32,839 nucleotides of DNA from Clostridia bacterium (GCA_030526115.1 JAUNDK010000026.1:1-32839); one strand, 5' to 3'. Positions 22,412 through 32,323 are shown, counted from the first letter of the stretch. The notes: generated by a model from the letters alone, not told the origin. Program-made: numbers and translations.

Positions 22412-25400
22412 TTAGCCGAAGAGGCTTATCTGTGAGGAATCCGGAAGATTTCCGAAGGCACCCGCTGCCTTTAGGACATCAATTACTGACTGACCTGCAC
22501 CTGAGCGAACCTTGAAATCATCTATGGAGATGAACTCTCCGCCGTAGTTTCTTGCATCTGCAAGGCCCTGTGCGGCTGATGCACCTACACCTGAGAGAGA
22601 TGCAAACGGAAGTCTGATTTTACCATCCTCAGGGAGGAACTTTCTCGCATCGGACTTATATATATCGATTGGCAGGAATTCTATTCCTCTTGCGAGAATC
22701 TCGTTGCATATCTGAAGATTTGTGTAAAGACCTTCGTCTGTTGCTGTTGCTTCTCGGTTTGCCTTCTTCTGCTCTATCTGAGCCATTCTGGCAACAACCG
22801 CCTGCTTTCCGCCTAATACGCAGACAGGGTCGAAGTCTTCACCGCGAACTGTGAAGTATGCGCAGTAATACTCAAGCGGCTTATGAACTTTGTACCATGC
22901 ATAGCGCAGAGTTGAAATCATATAAGCTGCGGCATGAGCCTTAGGGAACATGTACTTGATTTTAAAGCATGAATCTATATACCATTCTGGAACACCGTGC
23001 TCTCTCATGGCTGTGAGATGCTCCTCTGTAAGAAGTTTTCTCGCATTACCTTTACGGGTTATCTCCATGATTTTGAAGGACATCTTTGGGTCAAGGCCCT
23101 TGTGCATGAGATAAACCATGATGGAGTCTCGGGTTCCTATAACATTTGAAATGGTACAGGTTCCGTTACGGATGAGATCCTGGGCATTACCAAGCCAGAC
23201 ATCTGTACCATGGGAAAGACCTGAAATCTGCAAGAGGTCGGAGAAGGTCTTTGGCTGTGCTTCGATGAGCATTCCTCGGGCGAAGTCTGTACCGACTTCA
23301 GGCAGGGAAAGTGTACCTGTCTGAACGCCTCCTATATCCTCAGGTTTTATTCCGAGGGCCTCGGGAGACGTGAACAGGGACATAACCGCATCATCATGCA
23401 TAGGAACAGACTTGATGCTTATTCCTGTGTATTCCTCAAGGTATTTACATACAGTAGGAGAATCGTGACCGAGTTCGTCCAGCTTTGTAATGGTATCATG
23501 AATGGAATGGAAGTCGAAGTGAGTTGTGATATTATCTGACTTAGTATCGTTGGCAGGATGCTGAACCGGGCAGAAGTCGTAAACCTCCATACCCTTTGGA
23601 ATAACAACCATTCCTCCGGGGTGCTGACCGGTTGTTCGTTTGATACCTGTACAGCCTATGGAAAGACGGTTTTCCTCTGCCTTCGAAAGGTTGAGACCTC
23701 TCTCCTCTGCGTACTTCTTAACATAACCGTAAGCGGTTTTGTCGGCAACTGTTGCGATGGTACCCGCCTTAAAGACGTTATCACGACCGAAGAGAACTTC
23801 TGTGTATCTGTGGGCGCTTGACTGATATTCACCTGAGAAGTTAAGGTCGATATCAGGAACCTTGTCGCCGTCGAATCCAAGGAAGGTTTCGAATGGGATA
23901 TCGTGACCATCCTGGTCCATGTGAGTGCCACACTCCGGGCAATCCTTTGGAGGCATATCAAATCCTGAACCGTATTCACCATGGGTGAAGAATTCGCTGT
24001 GCTTGCACTTCGGACATACATAATGCGGTGCCAGAGGGTTAACCTCGGAAATACCTGACATGGAAGCAACGAAAGATGAACCAACGGATCCTCGTGAACC
24101 TACAAGGTAGCCATGTGCCTCACTGTCGGCAACCAGCTTCTGTGCTGTCATATACAGAACAGAGAAGCCATGCTTGTTGATGGAGCCAAGTTCTCTTTCA
24201 AGTCTTGCACGTACTATTTCAGGGAGAGGATCGCCGTAGCGGTCCTTTGCCCTTGACCATGTGATGGAGTTGAGCTGTTCCTCAGCACCTTCGATAAACG
24301 GAGGATAGTTACCGTCAGGAATAGGACGGAACTCCTCTATCATATCGGCTATGAGATTTGTATTCTTTACAACAACTTCATAGGCCTTTTCTTTACCAAG
24401 GTAGGAAAACTCCTTGAGCATCTCTGCGGTTGTTCTTAAATAAAGCGGAGCCTGAGTATCGGCATCTCCGTAACCCTGACCTGCCTGAAGAATGGCTCTG
24501 TACTTTTCATCGTAAGGATTGAGAAAGTGAACGTCACCTGTTGCAACAACAGGCTTGCCGAGTTTCTCACCGATTTTGACGATTGTTCTGTTCCACTCCC
24601 TGAGCTGTTCTTCGTCACATTTGCCGTTGCGAACCATGAAGTAGTTATTTCCGACAGGCTGAATCTCGAGGTAATCGTAGTACTCAGCTATACGGCAGAG
24701 CTCATCAAACGGCTTGCCGTCTATCATTGCACGAAATAGTTCACCTGCTTCACATGCAGAACCAATGATGAGACCCTCACGGTATTTATTTAAATAGGAT
24801 TTTGGTGTTCTTGGATGCTTATAGAAATAATCAAGATGACCTGCGGATATGATTCTGTAAAGATTTTTAAGTCCCACAAGATTCTTGACGAGGATAATCT
24901 GATGATATGTTGGAAGCTTCTTCGGATCACCGCCTGCAAGTGCAGAGTTAATCTCTCCGATATTCTCTATGCGCTGGTCATCCCTTAATCTCTCTGTAAG
25001 AGCAAGGAATATGTCACCGAGAACCTTGGCATCGTCAACGGCACGATGATGGTGGAAATCAGGAAGCTTCAGGTATTTGGCAACTGTGTCCAGCTTTGCG
25101 TTCTTTATGTCACGAAGCTGAGAGCGTGCCATTGTGACTGTATCAATATAGGTATAATCGAAAGGAATTCCTACTCTTTCGCCCACCTTGCGCATGAAGC
25201 CTGTATCGAAGTCTGCGTTATGTGCAACAAAAACAGGATTCTCACCGCAGAAATCATAGAACATTTTAAGTGCTTCAGCTTCAAGCGGAGCATCGGCAAC
25301 CATTTCATCTGTAATACTTGTGAGCTCTGTGATTTTTGCAGGGATAGGTCTCTCCGGGTTTACAAAGGTATCGAACTCATCCACAACCTTACCGCCCTGA

Positions 25401-26758
25401 ATTTTGACGGCACCGATTTCTGTGATTCTGTCATTCACATTGCTGAAACCTGTGGTCTCGATGTCAAAGCAGATGAAGGTATCATCAAAACTTCTTGTAT
25501 CGTCGCCCTTGACGGCAGGAACAAGGTCATTTACAAAATATGCCTCTACACCGTAGATTATTTTGAAGTCCTGACCACCTTTTTTCAGCTTCATCCATGT
25601 GTTCATGGCATCCGGGAATGCCTGGGCTACGCCGTGGTCTGTGATGGCAATAGCCTTATGGCCCCAGTCGGCGGCACGCTTGATTAAATCGCCAGCAGGC
25701 GTGATGGCATCCATAGACGACATATTGGTATGAAGATGAAGCTCGACACGCTTTTCGAGGGCATCGTCAACAATCTTGACTTTTTCAGCCTTGCCGATTG
25801 CAATCGGACGCATGACATTCTCTTTGTCATACTTATCGAACTGAACATCACCACGGACAACTATGGTCTGACCCTTTGCGAGGGAATCAAGCTCTTTGCA
25901 CTGGTTTGCATCCTGAATTACCTTGAGAGTAATGGATCCTGTGTAGTCGGTTATATCTATGGAGTAAATTTTTCTTGATTTGTCCCTTGTCTCCTTGGAT
26001 TCAAGGGCAAAAATGTCTCCCCAGACATTAGCCTTACCTGTCTCAATAGTAAGTGTACTTATTGGTACTATCGGCTGTTTTGTGAGGTTACCTATGAGCG
26101 GACGAATAGTCTCAGTAATAATCTGTGGTGTGAGATTTTCACCTTCACGGATGGAGACATTACGCTTTGCGGCTTCTTCCTTTAAGCTCTGCTCATATCT
26201 CTCCTGCTCCTCTATGAGAGCCTCACGGCGTTTTTTCTCCTCTTTTGCTGCGAGTTTCTCTATGCTTGACTCGCTCATGGCATCGAGGTGAAGTTTACCG
26301 CAGAATTCTATCTGGGCGTCTACACCAAACCAGTCTTTGATGAGAGCTGTAAGTTTTCTGCCGACTTTGTTGTTCTCAATCAGCTCGAATCCACCGTGGG
26401 AAAGTTCTATGGTAAGAACATTGTTCTCAAAATTGGCGATTGCATCACGGAAAGTTCCGTTGATGGACGCCTCGTCCTCTTTAAGGCGAAGAACGAGAGA
26501 GTTAAGCACAGACGGAGCAAAACTCTCTGACGGAAACTTTGGGGAAACTGAAAGTTTTTTGATTCCGAGCTTCTTCTGAATACTCGAGCAGAGGTCAACT
26601 ATCTGAGAGTACTCCACAAACTTCTCAAAACTGACAAGCATGGTTACGGATCCCTTTGCCTTGTCTATGTTTAAACCTACGAGTTTACCTGAAAGAAGTT
26701 CATCCTCAAAAGAGAGTGTTTTAAGTTCTTCGGAAAAGAAATTTTTAATAGTATTCAT
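22412..26758 (-). CDS. polC: DNA polymerase III alpha subunit, PolC type
   Basis: The 1448-residue replicative polymerase of low-GC Gram-positive bacteria. Domains in order: N-terminal domain (1 to about 200); OB fold (about 235-330); a split PHP domain starting ELHLHTNMSSMD (339-350) and AITDHGVAQAFPDAM; an inserted DnaQ-type proofreading exonuclease with FICFDIETTGFS (428-439), VAHNADFD (511-518) and HHRAVDDAKVL (570-580); a zinc site with cysteines 915, 918, 940 and 943; catalytic PDIDLNFSG (968-976, Asp969 and Asp971); and the fingers and later domains. The extreme C-terminus is SSQISLFG, a clear beta-clamp-binding motif (QxSLF). All catalytic motifs look intact. ATG at 26758 with AAGGAAAA upstream. 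It is the last gene of the pyrH-to-polC cluster, 62 bp after ispG. Confidence 0.98.
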   Translation of the reverse strand: MNTIKNFFSEELKTLSFEDELLSGKLVGLNIDKAKGSVTMLVSFEKFVEYSQIVDLCSSIQKKLGIKKLSVSPKFPSESFAPSVLNSLVLRLKEDEASINGTFRDAIANFENNVLTIELSHGGFELIENNKVGRKLTALIKDWFGVDAQIEFCGKLHLDAMSESSIEKLAAKEEKKRREALIEEQERYEQSLKEEAAKRNVSIREGENLTPQIITETIRPLIGNLTKQPIVPISTLTIETGKANVWGDIFALESKETRDKSRKIYSIDITDYTGSITLKVIQDANQCKELDSLAKGQTIVVRGDVQFDKYDKENVMRPIAIGKAEKVKIVDDALEKRVELHLHTNMSSMDAITPAGDLIKRAADWGHKAIAITDHGVAQAFPDAMNTWMKLKKGGQDFKIIYGVEAYFVNDLVPAVKGDDTRSFDDTFICFDIETTGFSNVNDRITEIGAVKIQGGKVVDEFDTFVNPERPIPAKITELTSITDEMVADAPLEAEALKMFYDFCGENPVFVAHNADFDTGFMRKVGERVGIPFDYTYIDTVTMARSQLRDIKNAKLDTVAKYLKLPDFHHHRAVDDAKVLGDIFLALTERLRDDQRIENIGEINSALAGGDPKKLPTYHQIILVKNLVGLKNLYRIISAGHLDYFYKHPRTPKSYLNKYREGLIIGSACEAGELFRAMIDGKPFDELCRIAEYYDYLEIQPVGNNYFMVRNGKCDEEQLREWNRTIVKIGEKLGKPVVATGDVHFLNPYDEKYRAILQAGQGYGDADTQAPLYLRTTAEMLKEFSYLGKEKAYEVVVKNTNLIADMIEEFRPIPDGNYPPFIEGAEEQLNSITWSRAKDRYGDPLPEIVRARLERELGSINKHGFSVLYMTAQKLVADSEAHGYLVGSRGSVGSSFVASMSGISEVNPLAPHYVCPKCKHSEFFTHGEYGSGFDMPPKDCPECGTHMDQDGHDIPFETFLGFDGDKVPDIDLNFSGEYQSSAHRYTEVLFGRDNVFKAGTIATVADKTAYGYVKKYAEERGLNLSKAEENRLSIGCTGIKRTTGQHPGGMVVIPKGMEVYDFCPVQHPANDTKSDNITTHFDFHSIHDTITKLDELGHDSPTVCKYLEEYTGISIKSVPMHDDAVMSLFTSPEALGIKPEDIGGVQTGTLSLPEVGTDFARGMLIEAQPKTFSDLLQISGLSHGTDVWLGNAQDLIRNGTCTISNVIGTRDSIMVYLMHKGLDPKMSFKIMEITRKGNARKLLTEEHLTAMREHGVPEWYIDSCFKIKYMFPKAHAAAYMISTLRYAWYKVHKPLEYYCAYFTVRGEDFDPVCVLGGKQAVVARMAQIEQKKANREATATDEGLYTNLQICNEILARGIEFLPIDIYKSDARKFLPEDGKIRLPFASLSGVGASAAQGLADARNYGGEFISIDDFKVRSGAGQSVIDVLKAAGAFGNLPDSSQISLFG

Positions 26759-26790
26759 TAGTTTTCCTTATTATCTGAATAAATGGCAAT

Positions 26791-26815
26791 AGTGCAGGAC
26801 AAAATATCCTGCACT
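26791..26815 (-). other. Hairpin in the ispG-polC gap
   Basis: A perfect 9-bp stem (26791-26799 with 26807-26815, AGTGCAGGA/TCCTGCACT) has a 7-nt loop. On the minus strand, the direction of transcription, the hairpin is followed by TATTGCCATTT and not by a T-run, so it is not a standard terminator. An mRNA processing or stability element for polC is possible. Confidence 0.65.
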
Positions 26816-26820
26816 TTGTT

Positions 26821-27870
26821 TTATAATTTTTCGATTTCTTCGAGGAGAGCCGGTAAAAGTTCTTCTTCGGATACTTTTCTTAAAATCTCACCCTTCTTGA
26901 AGATGAGACCCTCTCCCTTACCGCCGGCAACACCGATGTCGGCTTCTCTTGCCTCTCCCGGACCGTTTACAACACAGCCCATTACGGCAACCGTGATGTC
27001 TTTCTTACAGCCTGCGAGGGCATTTTCGACCTTATTGGCAAGACCGATGAGGTCTATTCTTGTTCTGCCACAGGTTGGACAGGATACAAAACGGACACCG
27101 CCCTCTAAATCGAGAGCCTTGAGTATATCGTGGCCTGCCTTTGGCTCCTCAACAGGATCGGCTGTGAGGGATACTCTTAAAGTATCGCCTATACCCTTCT
27201 GAAGAAGTGAACCTATACCTATTGCTGACTTGATAAGTCCCATGTGGGATGTACCTGCCTCTGTTACGCCAAGATGCAGAGGATAATAGCACATGGAGCT
27301 CATGAGTTCATAAGCCTCGATTGTGGTTGTGACATCGGAGGATTTTATTGAAATTGCGATATCATCAAAGTCAAACCTGTTAAGAAGCTTTGCGTGATAC
27401 ATTGCACTTTCGCAAAGAGCCTCAGGAGTAGGAGATCCGTATTTTTTGAGTATCTCCTTTTCAACAGAACCGGAGTTTACACCAATACGAATCGGAATAT
27501 TCTTCTGCTTACAGATATCGGCTACTGCCTTTACTCTGTCGTCACTGCCTATGTTACCCGGGTTTATTCTGATTTTGTCTATACCCGCCTCTGCTGCGGC
27601 AAGGGCAAGGCGATAGTCAAAATGAATATCGGCAACCAGGGGGATATTTACTGCCTTTTTGATAGCCGGAATGAGGGCGACGGCATCCATATCAGGAATA
27701 GCGGCACGAATGATATCACACCCGGCTTTCTCGAGGCGGATTGCCTGAGCCACACTGCCCTCTATATCTGTAGACGGAACATTGAGCATGGACTGCACGG
27801 CAATTGGTGCGCCACCGCCTACAGGCACTCCGCCAACATTTATCTGCTTTGTGATTTTTCTGTTTATCAT
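26821..27870 (-). CDS. ispG: 4-hydroxy-3-methylbut-2-enyl diphosphate synthase (flavodoxin/ferredoxin)
   Basis: A 349-residue iron-sulfur enzyme of the MEP isoprenoid pathway, converting MEcPP to HMBPP in the cytosol. The TIM-barrel part has VQSMLNVPSTDIEGSVAQ, PLVADIHFDYRLAL, IRINPGNIG and LGVTEAG. The C-terminal [4Fe-4S] domain has SCPTCGRTRIDL and VAVMGCVVNGPGEA, giving the three cluster cysteines. Length is normal for the bacterial short form. ATG at 27870 with GAAGGAG upstream. It is 18 bp downstream of rseP, and dxr is two genes upstream, so two MEP-pathway enzymes share the operon with the isoprenoid-using uppS. Confidence 0.96.
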   Translation of the reverse strand: MINRKITKQINVGGVPVGGGAPIAVQSMLNVPSTDIEGSVAQAIRLEKAGCDIIRAAIPDMDAVALIPAIKKAVNIPLVADIHFDYRLALAAAEAGIDKIRINPGNIGSDDRVKAVADICKQKNIPIRIGVNSGSVEKEILKKYGSPTPEALCESAMYHAKLLNRFDFDDIAISIKSSDVTTTIEAYELMSSMCYYPLHLGVTEAGTSHMGLIKSAIGIGSLLQKGIGDTLRVSLTADPVEEPKAGHDILKALDLEGGVRFVSCPTCGRTRIDLIGLANKVENALAGCKKDITVAVMGCVVNGPGEAREADIGVAGGKGEGLIFKKGEILRKVSEEELLPALLEEIEKL

Positions 27871-27888
27871 AATATCTCCTTCAAAATC

Positions 27889-28941
27889 TTATTTGAAAAG
27901 ACCTACAACATCCTTGAGTGTGATAACAGCCATGAGTGCAAGCAGGAGAACCATGCCTGCGCCGTTTACCCATGCCTCGTATTTTCTCGGGACAGGCTTT
28001 TTTCTGATTGCCTCTATGAGGAGAAATACGAATCTGCCACCGTCAAGAGCCGGGAACGGAAGAAGGTTGAACACACCTAAGTTTACGGAAATAAGTGACA
28101 TTATGGTGATTATAGTGAGAAGGGCATCTTTTACGCCTGTCTTGAGACCTGTGGATGCGGCTTCTGTTATTACCTGTGCAACACCGACAGGGCCGCTGAC
28201 TTCATTTAAACCAAACTGACCTGTAATAAGACCCTTGAGACTCATTACAACCATTTTCATCATGGACCAGGTGTTCGCAAAACTTTTCTTTATAACTCTT
28301 ATAGGATTCTTCTGTAAGCCATAGATATTGAAATCAATAACAACGGCTGTTGAACCCTGACTGGTTTCGTAAGAATCGAGCTGTATGTTTTCAAGTAAGA
28401 TTATCTCACCGTTACGGTTGAGAACAACATCCACAGATTCCGGGTCTGCTGTGCCGAGAGCAAAACTGAGATCTGTCTCTGTGCGGATTTTGTATCCGTC
28501 AATTGAAACAACATAGTCGCCTACCTGTGCTCCTGCAGCCTCCATTCTGGAGCCCTCGGAAAATGCGGCAATCTGGTTTGTTGCGATGAGATTACCGCAA
28601 CATACAATTACGCACATGAGCACAAGGCCGAGGATGATATTCATTGCAGCACCCGCCACAACAACTATCATTCGCTTCCACACAGGCTTGTTATTGAAGG
28701 CACCCTCATCGGGGCTTTCCTCGTCTTCTCCCTCCATGGCACAGTATCCACCGATTGGGAAAAGTCGAAGTGTATATTTTGTCTCGCCTTTTGTGAAGCT
28801 GAATAACTGCGGTCCCATTCCTATTGCGAATTCATTGACCGTTATACCGGAGAGTTTGGCTGTGAAAAAATGACCAAACTCATGGATAAAGATGATAAAT
28901 CCGAAAAGAATGACCGCAAGTAATACGAGAAGTACTGTCAT
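27889..28941 (-). CDS. rseP: RseP-family site-2 zinc metalloprotease
   Basis: A 350-residue intramembrane protease of the RseP/RasP (S2P) family, which cleaves anti-sigma factors and leftover signal peptides within the membrane. The first membrane helix carries the zinc motif HEFGH (20-24). A PDZ domain (about 120-200) has GAQVGDYVVSIDGYKI. The second metal motif reads FNLLPFPALDGGRFVF, with the expected LDG, near residue 290. Three to four membrane helices are visible, the last at the C-terminus. ATG at 28941 with AAAGGA upstream. It lies between dxr and ispG, the conserved Firmicutes position. Its regulated substrate is not identifiable here. Confidence 0.95.
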   Translation of the reverse strand: MTVLLVLLAVILFGFIIFIHEFGHFFTAKLSGITVNEFAIGMGPQLFSFTKGETKYTLRLFPIGGYCAMEGEDEESPDEGAFNNKPVWKRMIVVVAGAAMNIILGLVLMCVIVCCGNLIATNQIAAFSEGSRMEAAGAQVGDYVVSIDGYKIRTETDLSFALGTADPESVDVVLNRNGEIILLENIQLDSYETSQGSTAVVIDFNIYGLQKNPIRVIKKSFANTWSMMKMVVMSLKGLITGQFGLNEVSGPVGVAQVITEAASTGLKTGVKDALLTIITIMSLISVNLGVFNLLPFPALDGGRFVFLLIEAIRKKPVPRKYEAWVNGAGMVLLLALMAVITLKDVVGLFK

Positions 28942-28965
28942 TAAGTTTTATCCTTTCATTGATGC

Positions 28966-30135
28966 TTACTTTACTGCATCAATTACAAAATCACGGGCTT
29001 TTCTGTCAGCATCAAAGATGGACTCAACCGTTACGTCATCGGTATCAGGCTGATTATCCATGGCGGCTGTGACCAGCTCCGCAATATCTGTGAATCCAAT
29101 CTTTCCCGCAAGGAAGAGCTTTACTGCTTCTTCGTCGGCACCATTTATGGCTGTTGGAGCCAGACCGCCTCTTCTTAATGCTTTCTTGCATGATGCAAGG
29201 CACTTGAAGGTTTCTTCATCGGCAGGATAGAAGGTAAGTTTGGCATAATCTGTAAGATTAAGCTGTTTTACAGGAGACGGATAGCGGTTCGGCCATGTCA
29301 GAGCATACTGAATAGGAATTCTCATATCAGGTACACCGAGCTGGGCGATAACGGAATTATCGTCATACTCTATGAGAGAATGAACTATGCTCTCGCGGTG
29401 AACAATGGCATCTATGTTATCGATATCGACATCAAAGAGCCACTTTGCTTCCATAATCTCGAGACCCTTATTGAACATGGTTGCAGAGTCGATAGTTACC
29501 CTTGAACCCATGTCCCAGTTTGGATGATTGAGTGCCTGTGCAGGAGTTACATTCTTAAGCTCATCCAGAGTCTTGCCAAAGAAAGGACCGCCTGATGCTG
29601 TGATGATAAGTCTCTTGAGCTGTTTTTTATCGTGACAGCCCTGAAGGCACTGGAAAATAGCGGAGTGTTCGCTGTCAACGGGAAGTATCTTTACTCCCAT
29701 TCTTGCTGCCTCAGATGTTACTATGGCACCGCCTGTAACCATGCTCTCCTTATTTGCAAGGGCAAGGTCTTTACCGGCACGAATTGCGGCAAGGGACGGA
29801 AGCAGACCTATCATACCTGTACAGCTGTTGAGAGTTACATCAGCAGAGGAAAGACCTGCAACTTCACACACACCGTCTTCACCAGCGATAACCTTTACAT
29901 CGGTATCGGCAAGCTTTGCCTTAAGCTCTGAAGCCGCCTGTTCATTGAACACAGCGACTACTTCAGGCCTGAATTCTCTCGCCTGCTCCTCCAGTAATTT
30001 GATATTGGAGTGGGCGGCAAGGCCAACTACTTTTATTTTATCTTCTTCTGTTCCGACTTTTTCAAGCATACGGACAACATCCGCTGTCTGTGTACCGATT
30101 GAACCTGTGGAACCGATAAGTGAAAGTTTCTTCAT
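28966..30135 (-). CDS. dxr: 1-deoxy-D-xylulose 5-phosphate reductoisomerase
   Basis: A 389-residue NADPH-dependent enzyme that makes MEP from DXP, the second step of the MEP isoprenoid pathway. The N-terminus MKKLSLIGSTGSIG is the NADPH-binding Rossmann motif, followed by ALANKESMVTGG, VDSEHSAIFQCLQG (metal and substrate site), SGGPF, and NHPNWDMGSRVTIDSATMFNKG. ATG at 30133-30135 is chosen because it gives this conserved start. An in-frame TTG five codons earlier overlaps the cdsA stop region. There is no clear ribosome binding site, and the gap to cdsA is 4 bp, so translation probably relies on coupling. Confidence 0.96.
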   Translation of the reverse strand: MKKLSLIGSTGSIGTQTADVVRMLEKVGTEEDKIKVVGLAAHSNIKLLEEQAREFRPEVVAVFNEQAASELKAKLADTDVKVIAGEDGVCEVAGLSSADVTLNSCTGMIGLLPSLAAIRAGKDLALANKESMVTGGAIVTSEAARMGVKILPVDSEHSAIFQCLQGCHDKKQLKRLIITASGGPFFGKTLDELKNVTPAQALNHPNWDMGSRVTIDSATMFNKGLEIMEAKWLFDVDIDNIDAIVHRESIVHSLIEYDDNSVIAQLGVPDMRIPIQYALTWPNRYPSPVKQLNLTDYAKLTFYPADEETFKCLASCKKALRRGGLAPTAINGADEEAVKLFLAGKIGFTDIAELVTAAMDNQPDTDDVTVESIFDADRKARDFVIDAVK

Positions 30136-30139
30136 AAAA

Positions 30140-30958
30140 TCAAATACCAAAAAGTTTAACTACAAGATAAACAAACGGAGCGACAAAAATTACACTGTCG
30201 AATCTGTCGAGAATTCCGCCGTGGCCCGGAATGAGTTTACCGTAATCTTTGATGCCCTTCTCCCTCTTGATTATTGAGAAAGAGAGATCTCCGACAACGG
30301 AGACAAAACCGTTCAGAACTCCGCAGATTGCAAGAGCGATATAAACGAACTTAAGATTCTCAACAATATACAGTTTATCGAAAACGAGACCTGCAACAAG
30401 CATTGCAAGTACGCTTACTATAATTCCACCGATAAAACCCTCTACTGTTTTCTTCGGACTGATTACCGGACAGAGTTTATGCTTTCCGAAGAAAGAACCT
30501 GTAAAATATGCACCCGAATCAGCAATCCACGGGCCTAATATTGCAAGCATTGCAAAAAACATTCCGTGTTCAGAATTGATATCACGAAGTTCAACTATGA
30601 AATTCAGTGCATTTGGGATAATTACTGTCATTCCGTAGACGGGAATCATCTCGCTGAACTTGAGTTCCTCATGATTTCGTATTACCGCAAAGAACACAGC
30701 GAGTGTGTAAAGGGCATAAACAAGCAGAACTCCGTTTGGCACAAAACCCGCAAAAGGAACCAGAGCGGCAACGATTATACTTGGTATATGAAGCCACTTG
30801 TGGGAATCTGCGGAGTATGCCTTGCAGAATTCATGAACTCCCACAGAAGACATGAGAGCTATGAGTATGTTAAGAATTAACGGAAATGATCCGTTCACAA
30901 GCACAACAGCAACTAATATAAAGAACAGCGTTGTACCTGCTATTATTCGAGTTTTCAT
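30140..30958 (-). CDS. cdsA: Phosphatidate cytidylyltransferase
   Basis: A 272-residue integral membrane enzyme that makes CDP-diacylglycerol from phosphatidate and CTP, feeding phospholipid synthesis. About seven to eight hydrophobic segments are visible. The CDS signature near the C-terminus reads KDYGKLIPGHGG followed by ILDRFDS, preceded by SFSIIKREKG. PWIADSGAYFTGSFFGKHK and SPKKTVEGFIGG supply the earlier conserved region. ATG at 30958 with AGGATAG upstream. It stands between uppS and dxr, as in most Firmicutes. Confidence 0.96.
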   Translation of the reverse strand: MKTRIIAGTTLFFILVAVVLVNGSFPLILNILIALMSSVGVHEFCKAYSADSHKWLHIPSIIVAALVPFAGFVPNGVLLVYALYTLAVFFAVIRNHEELKFSEMIPVYGMTVIIPNALNFIVELRDINSEHGMFFAMLAILGPWIADSGAYFTGSFFGKHKLCPVISPKKTVEGFIGGIIVSVLAMLVAGLVFDKLYIVENLKFVYIALAICGVLNGFVSVVGDLSFSIIKREKGIKDYGKLIPGHGGILDRFDSVIFVAPFVYLVVKLFGI

Positions 30959-30981
30959 AGAAATCTATCCTATAAATATAA

Positions 30982-31719
30982 TTAGACACCGCCAAATCGA
31001 CGGTTTCTTGCATTGTAGATTCTGATGGCCTCGTCGAGGTCTTCTTTTTTGAAATCAGGCCAGAGAACATCAAAATAAACAAACTCTGAGTAAGCTGCCT
31101 GCCAGATAAGGAAGTTTGAAAGTCTCTGCTCACCTGATGGTCGGATGATTAAATCAGGATCCGGCTGACCTTCGGTATATAAATAAGTGTTAATCTTATC
31201 TTCATCAATATCGGAAGGCTCTATCTCCCCTGCTTTTACCTTCTCGGCAAGCTGACGTACAGAGTGAACTATGTCGTCTCTTCCGCCGTAGTTCATGGCA
31301 AGGTTAAGCACCATACCGGTTTTACATGCAGATGCCTCTTCAACCTCATGGATGAGCTTCTGAAGTTCAGGGTTGAATTTACTTACATCGCCCAGAAAAC
31401 GGACTCTGATATTTTCATCCATGAAATCTGCAAGAGCTTCTTCAAGATATGACTTGAAAAGCTTCATGAGGGCACTTACCTCAGTCTCCGGTCTTGTCCA
31501 GTTCTCTGTTGAAAACGCATAGACTGTGAGATACTTTATACCTATGGATGAAGCGTATTTGGTGATTGTTCTGAAATTGTTGGCACCGGCTTTATGACCT
31601 GCTGTGCGGGGAAGCCCCCTCTTTTTTGCCCAGCGGCCGTTACCGTCCATAATTATTCCTATGTGAACGGGAAGACTCAGGATGTCCTCAGTCTCCCCGC
31701 CTGATTTTCTGAATATCAT
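30982..31719 (-). CDS. uppS: Undecaprenyl diphosphate synthase (cis-prenyltransferase)
   Basis: A 245-residue cis-prenyltransferase that elongates farnesyl diphosphate with isopentenyl units to undecaprenyl diphosphate, the lipid carrier for peptidoglycan and other glycans. Region I reads IIMDGNGRWAKKRGLPRTAGHKAG with the catalytic Asp in MDGNGRWA. Further motifs are YLTVYAFSTENWTRP, ALNLAMNYGGRDDIV (as VLNLAMNYGG), and the C-terminal RPSGEQRLSNFLIWQ with YSEFVYFDVLWPDF. ATG at 31719, 12 bp after frr. It is in the same operon as two MEP enzymes that supply its substrates. Confidence 0.96.
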   Translation of the reverse strand: MIFRKSGGETEDILSLPVHIGIIMDGNGRWAKKRGLPRTAGHKAGANNFRTITKYASSIGIKYLTVYAFSTENWTRPETEVSALMKLFKSYLEEALADFMDENIRVRFLGDVSKFNPELQKLIHEVEEASACKTGMVLNLAMNYGGRDDIVHSVRQLAEKVKAGEIEPSDIDEDKINTYLYTEGQPDPDLIIRPSGEQRLSNFLIWQAAYSEFVYFDVLWPDFKKEDLDEAIRIYNARNRRFGGV

Positions 31720-31731
31720 ACTGTTACCTGA

Positions 31732-32286
31732 TTAAACAGACATGAGCTCTTTTTCCTTAGCGGAAGCAACAGCCTCAACCTCTTTGACCTTCTTATCAGT
31801 AATATCCTGAATCTTTTTCTCTGCTGTCTTGAGGTCGTCTTCTGTGAGCTCGTTAGCCTTCTTCTTCTTCTTGAGATCGTCCATAGCATCTCTTCTTACG
31901 TTACGGATGTGAACCTTAGCCTCTTCTGCCATCTTGGAAACATCCTTAACGAGTTCCTTACGTCTGTCCTCTGTGAGTGGTGGGAAAACAAGGCGGATAA
32001 TCTTACCGTCGTTCTGTGGGTTTACACCGAGGTCGGACTTCTGGATAGCCTTCTCAATGTTTCTGAGCTGAGAAGCATCGTAAGGGCTGATAGCGAGAAC
32101 TCTTGCCTCTGCAACAGCGATGGATGCCATCTGGTTGATTGGTGTTGGGGAACCCCAGTAATCTACTGTGATCTTATCGAGAACAGCAGGGTTTGCTCTG
32201 CCGGCTCTGATTCCTTTATAGTCAGATTCAAGATGATCGATAGCTCCGTTCATTCTGCGCTCTGCATCAACGATAATGTCTTTCAT
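31732..32286 (-). CDS. frr: Ribosome recycling factor
   Basis: A 184-residue RRF that, with EF-G, splits post-termination ribosomes. The N-terminus has ERRMNGAIDHLESDYKGIRAGRANPAVLDKI, with the conserved GIRAGRANP. Domain II has TPINQMASIAVAEARVLAISPYD, and the C-terminal long helices include RDAMDDLKKKKKANELTEDD. Length matches the family. ATG at 32284-32286 with GAAAGGAAA upstream. It is 37 bp after pyrH, the standard order tsf-pyrH-frr. Confidence 0.97.
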   Translation of the reverse strand: MKDIIVDAERRMNGAIDHLESDYKGIRAGRANPAVLDKITVDYWGSPTPINQMASIAVAEARVLAISPYDASQLRNIEKAIQKSDLGVNPQNDGKIIRLVFPPLTEDRRKELVKDVSKMAEEAKVHIRNVRRDAMDDLKKKKKANELTEDDLKTAEKKIQDITDKKVKEVEAVASAKEKELMSV

Positions 32287-32323
32287 GGTGAAATTTCCTT
32301 TCGATATATAAATTGGTTTGTTA

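Noticed and set aside
25046-25687. 213-residue open frame on the plus strand inside polC
   Set aside because: It is antisense to well-conserved PolC exonuclease coding sequence, has no ribosome binding site, and its Cys-rich composition is that of a shadow frame.
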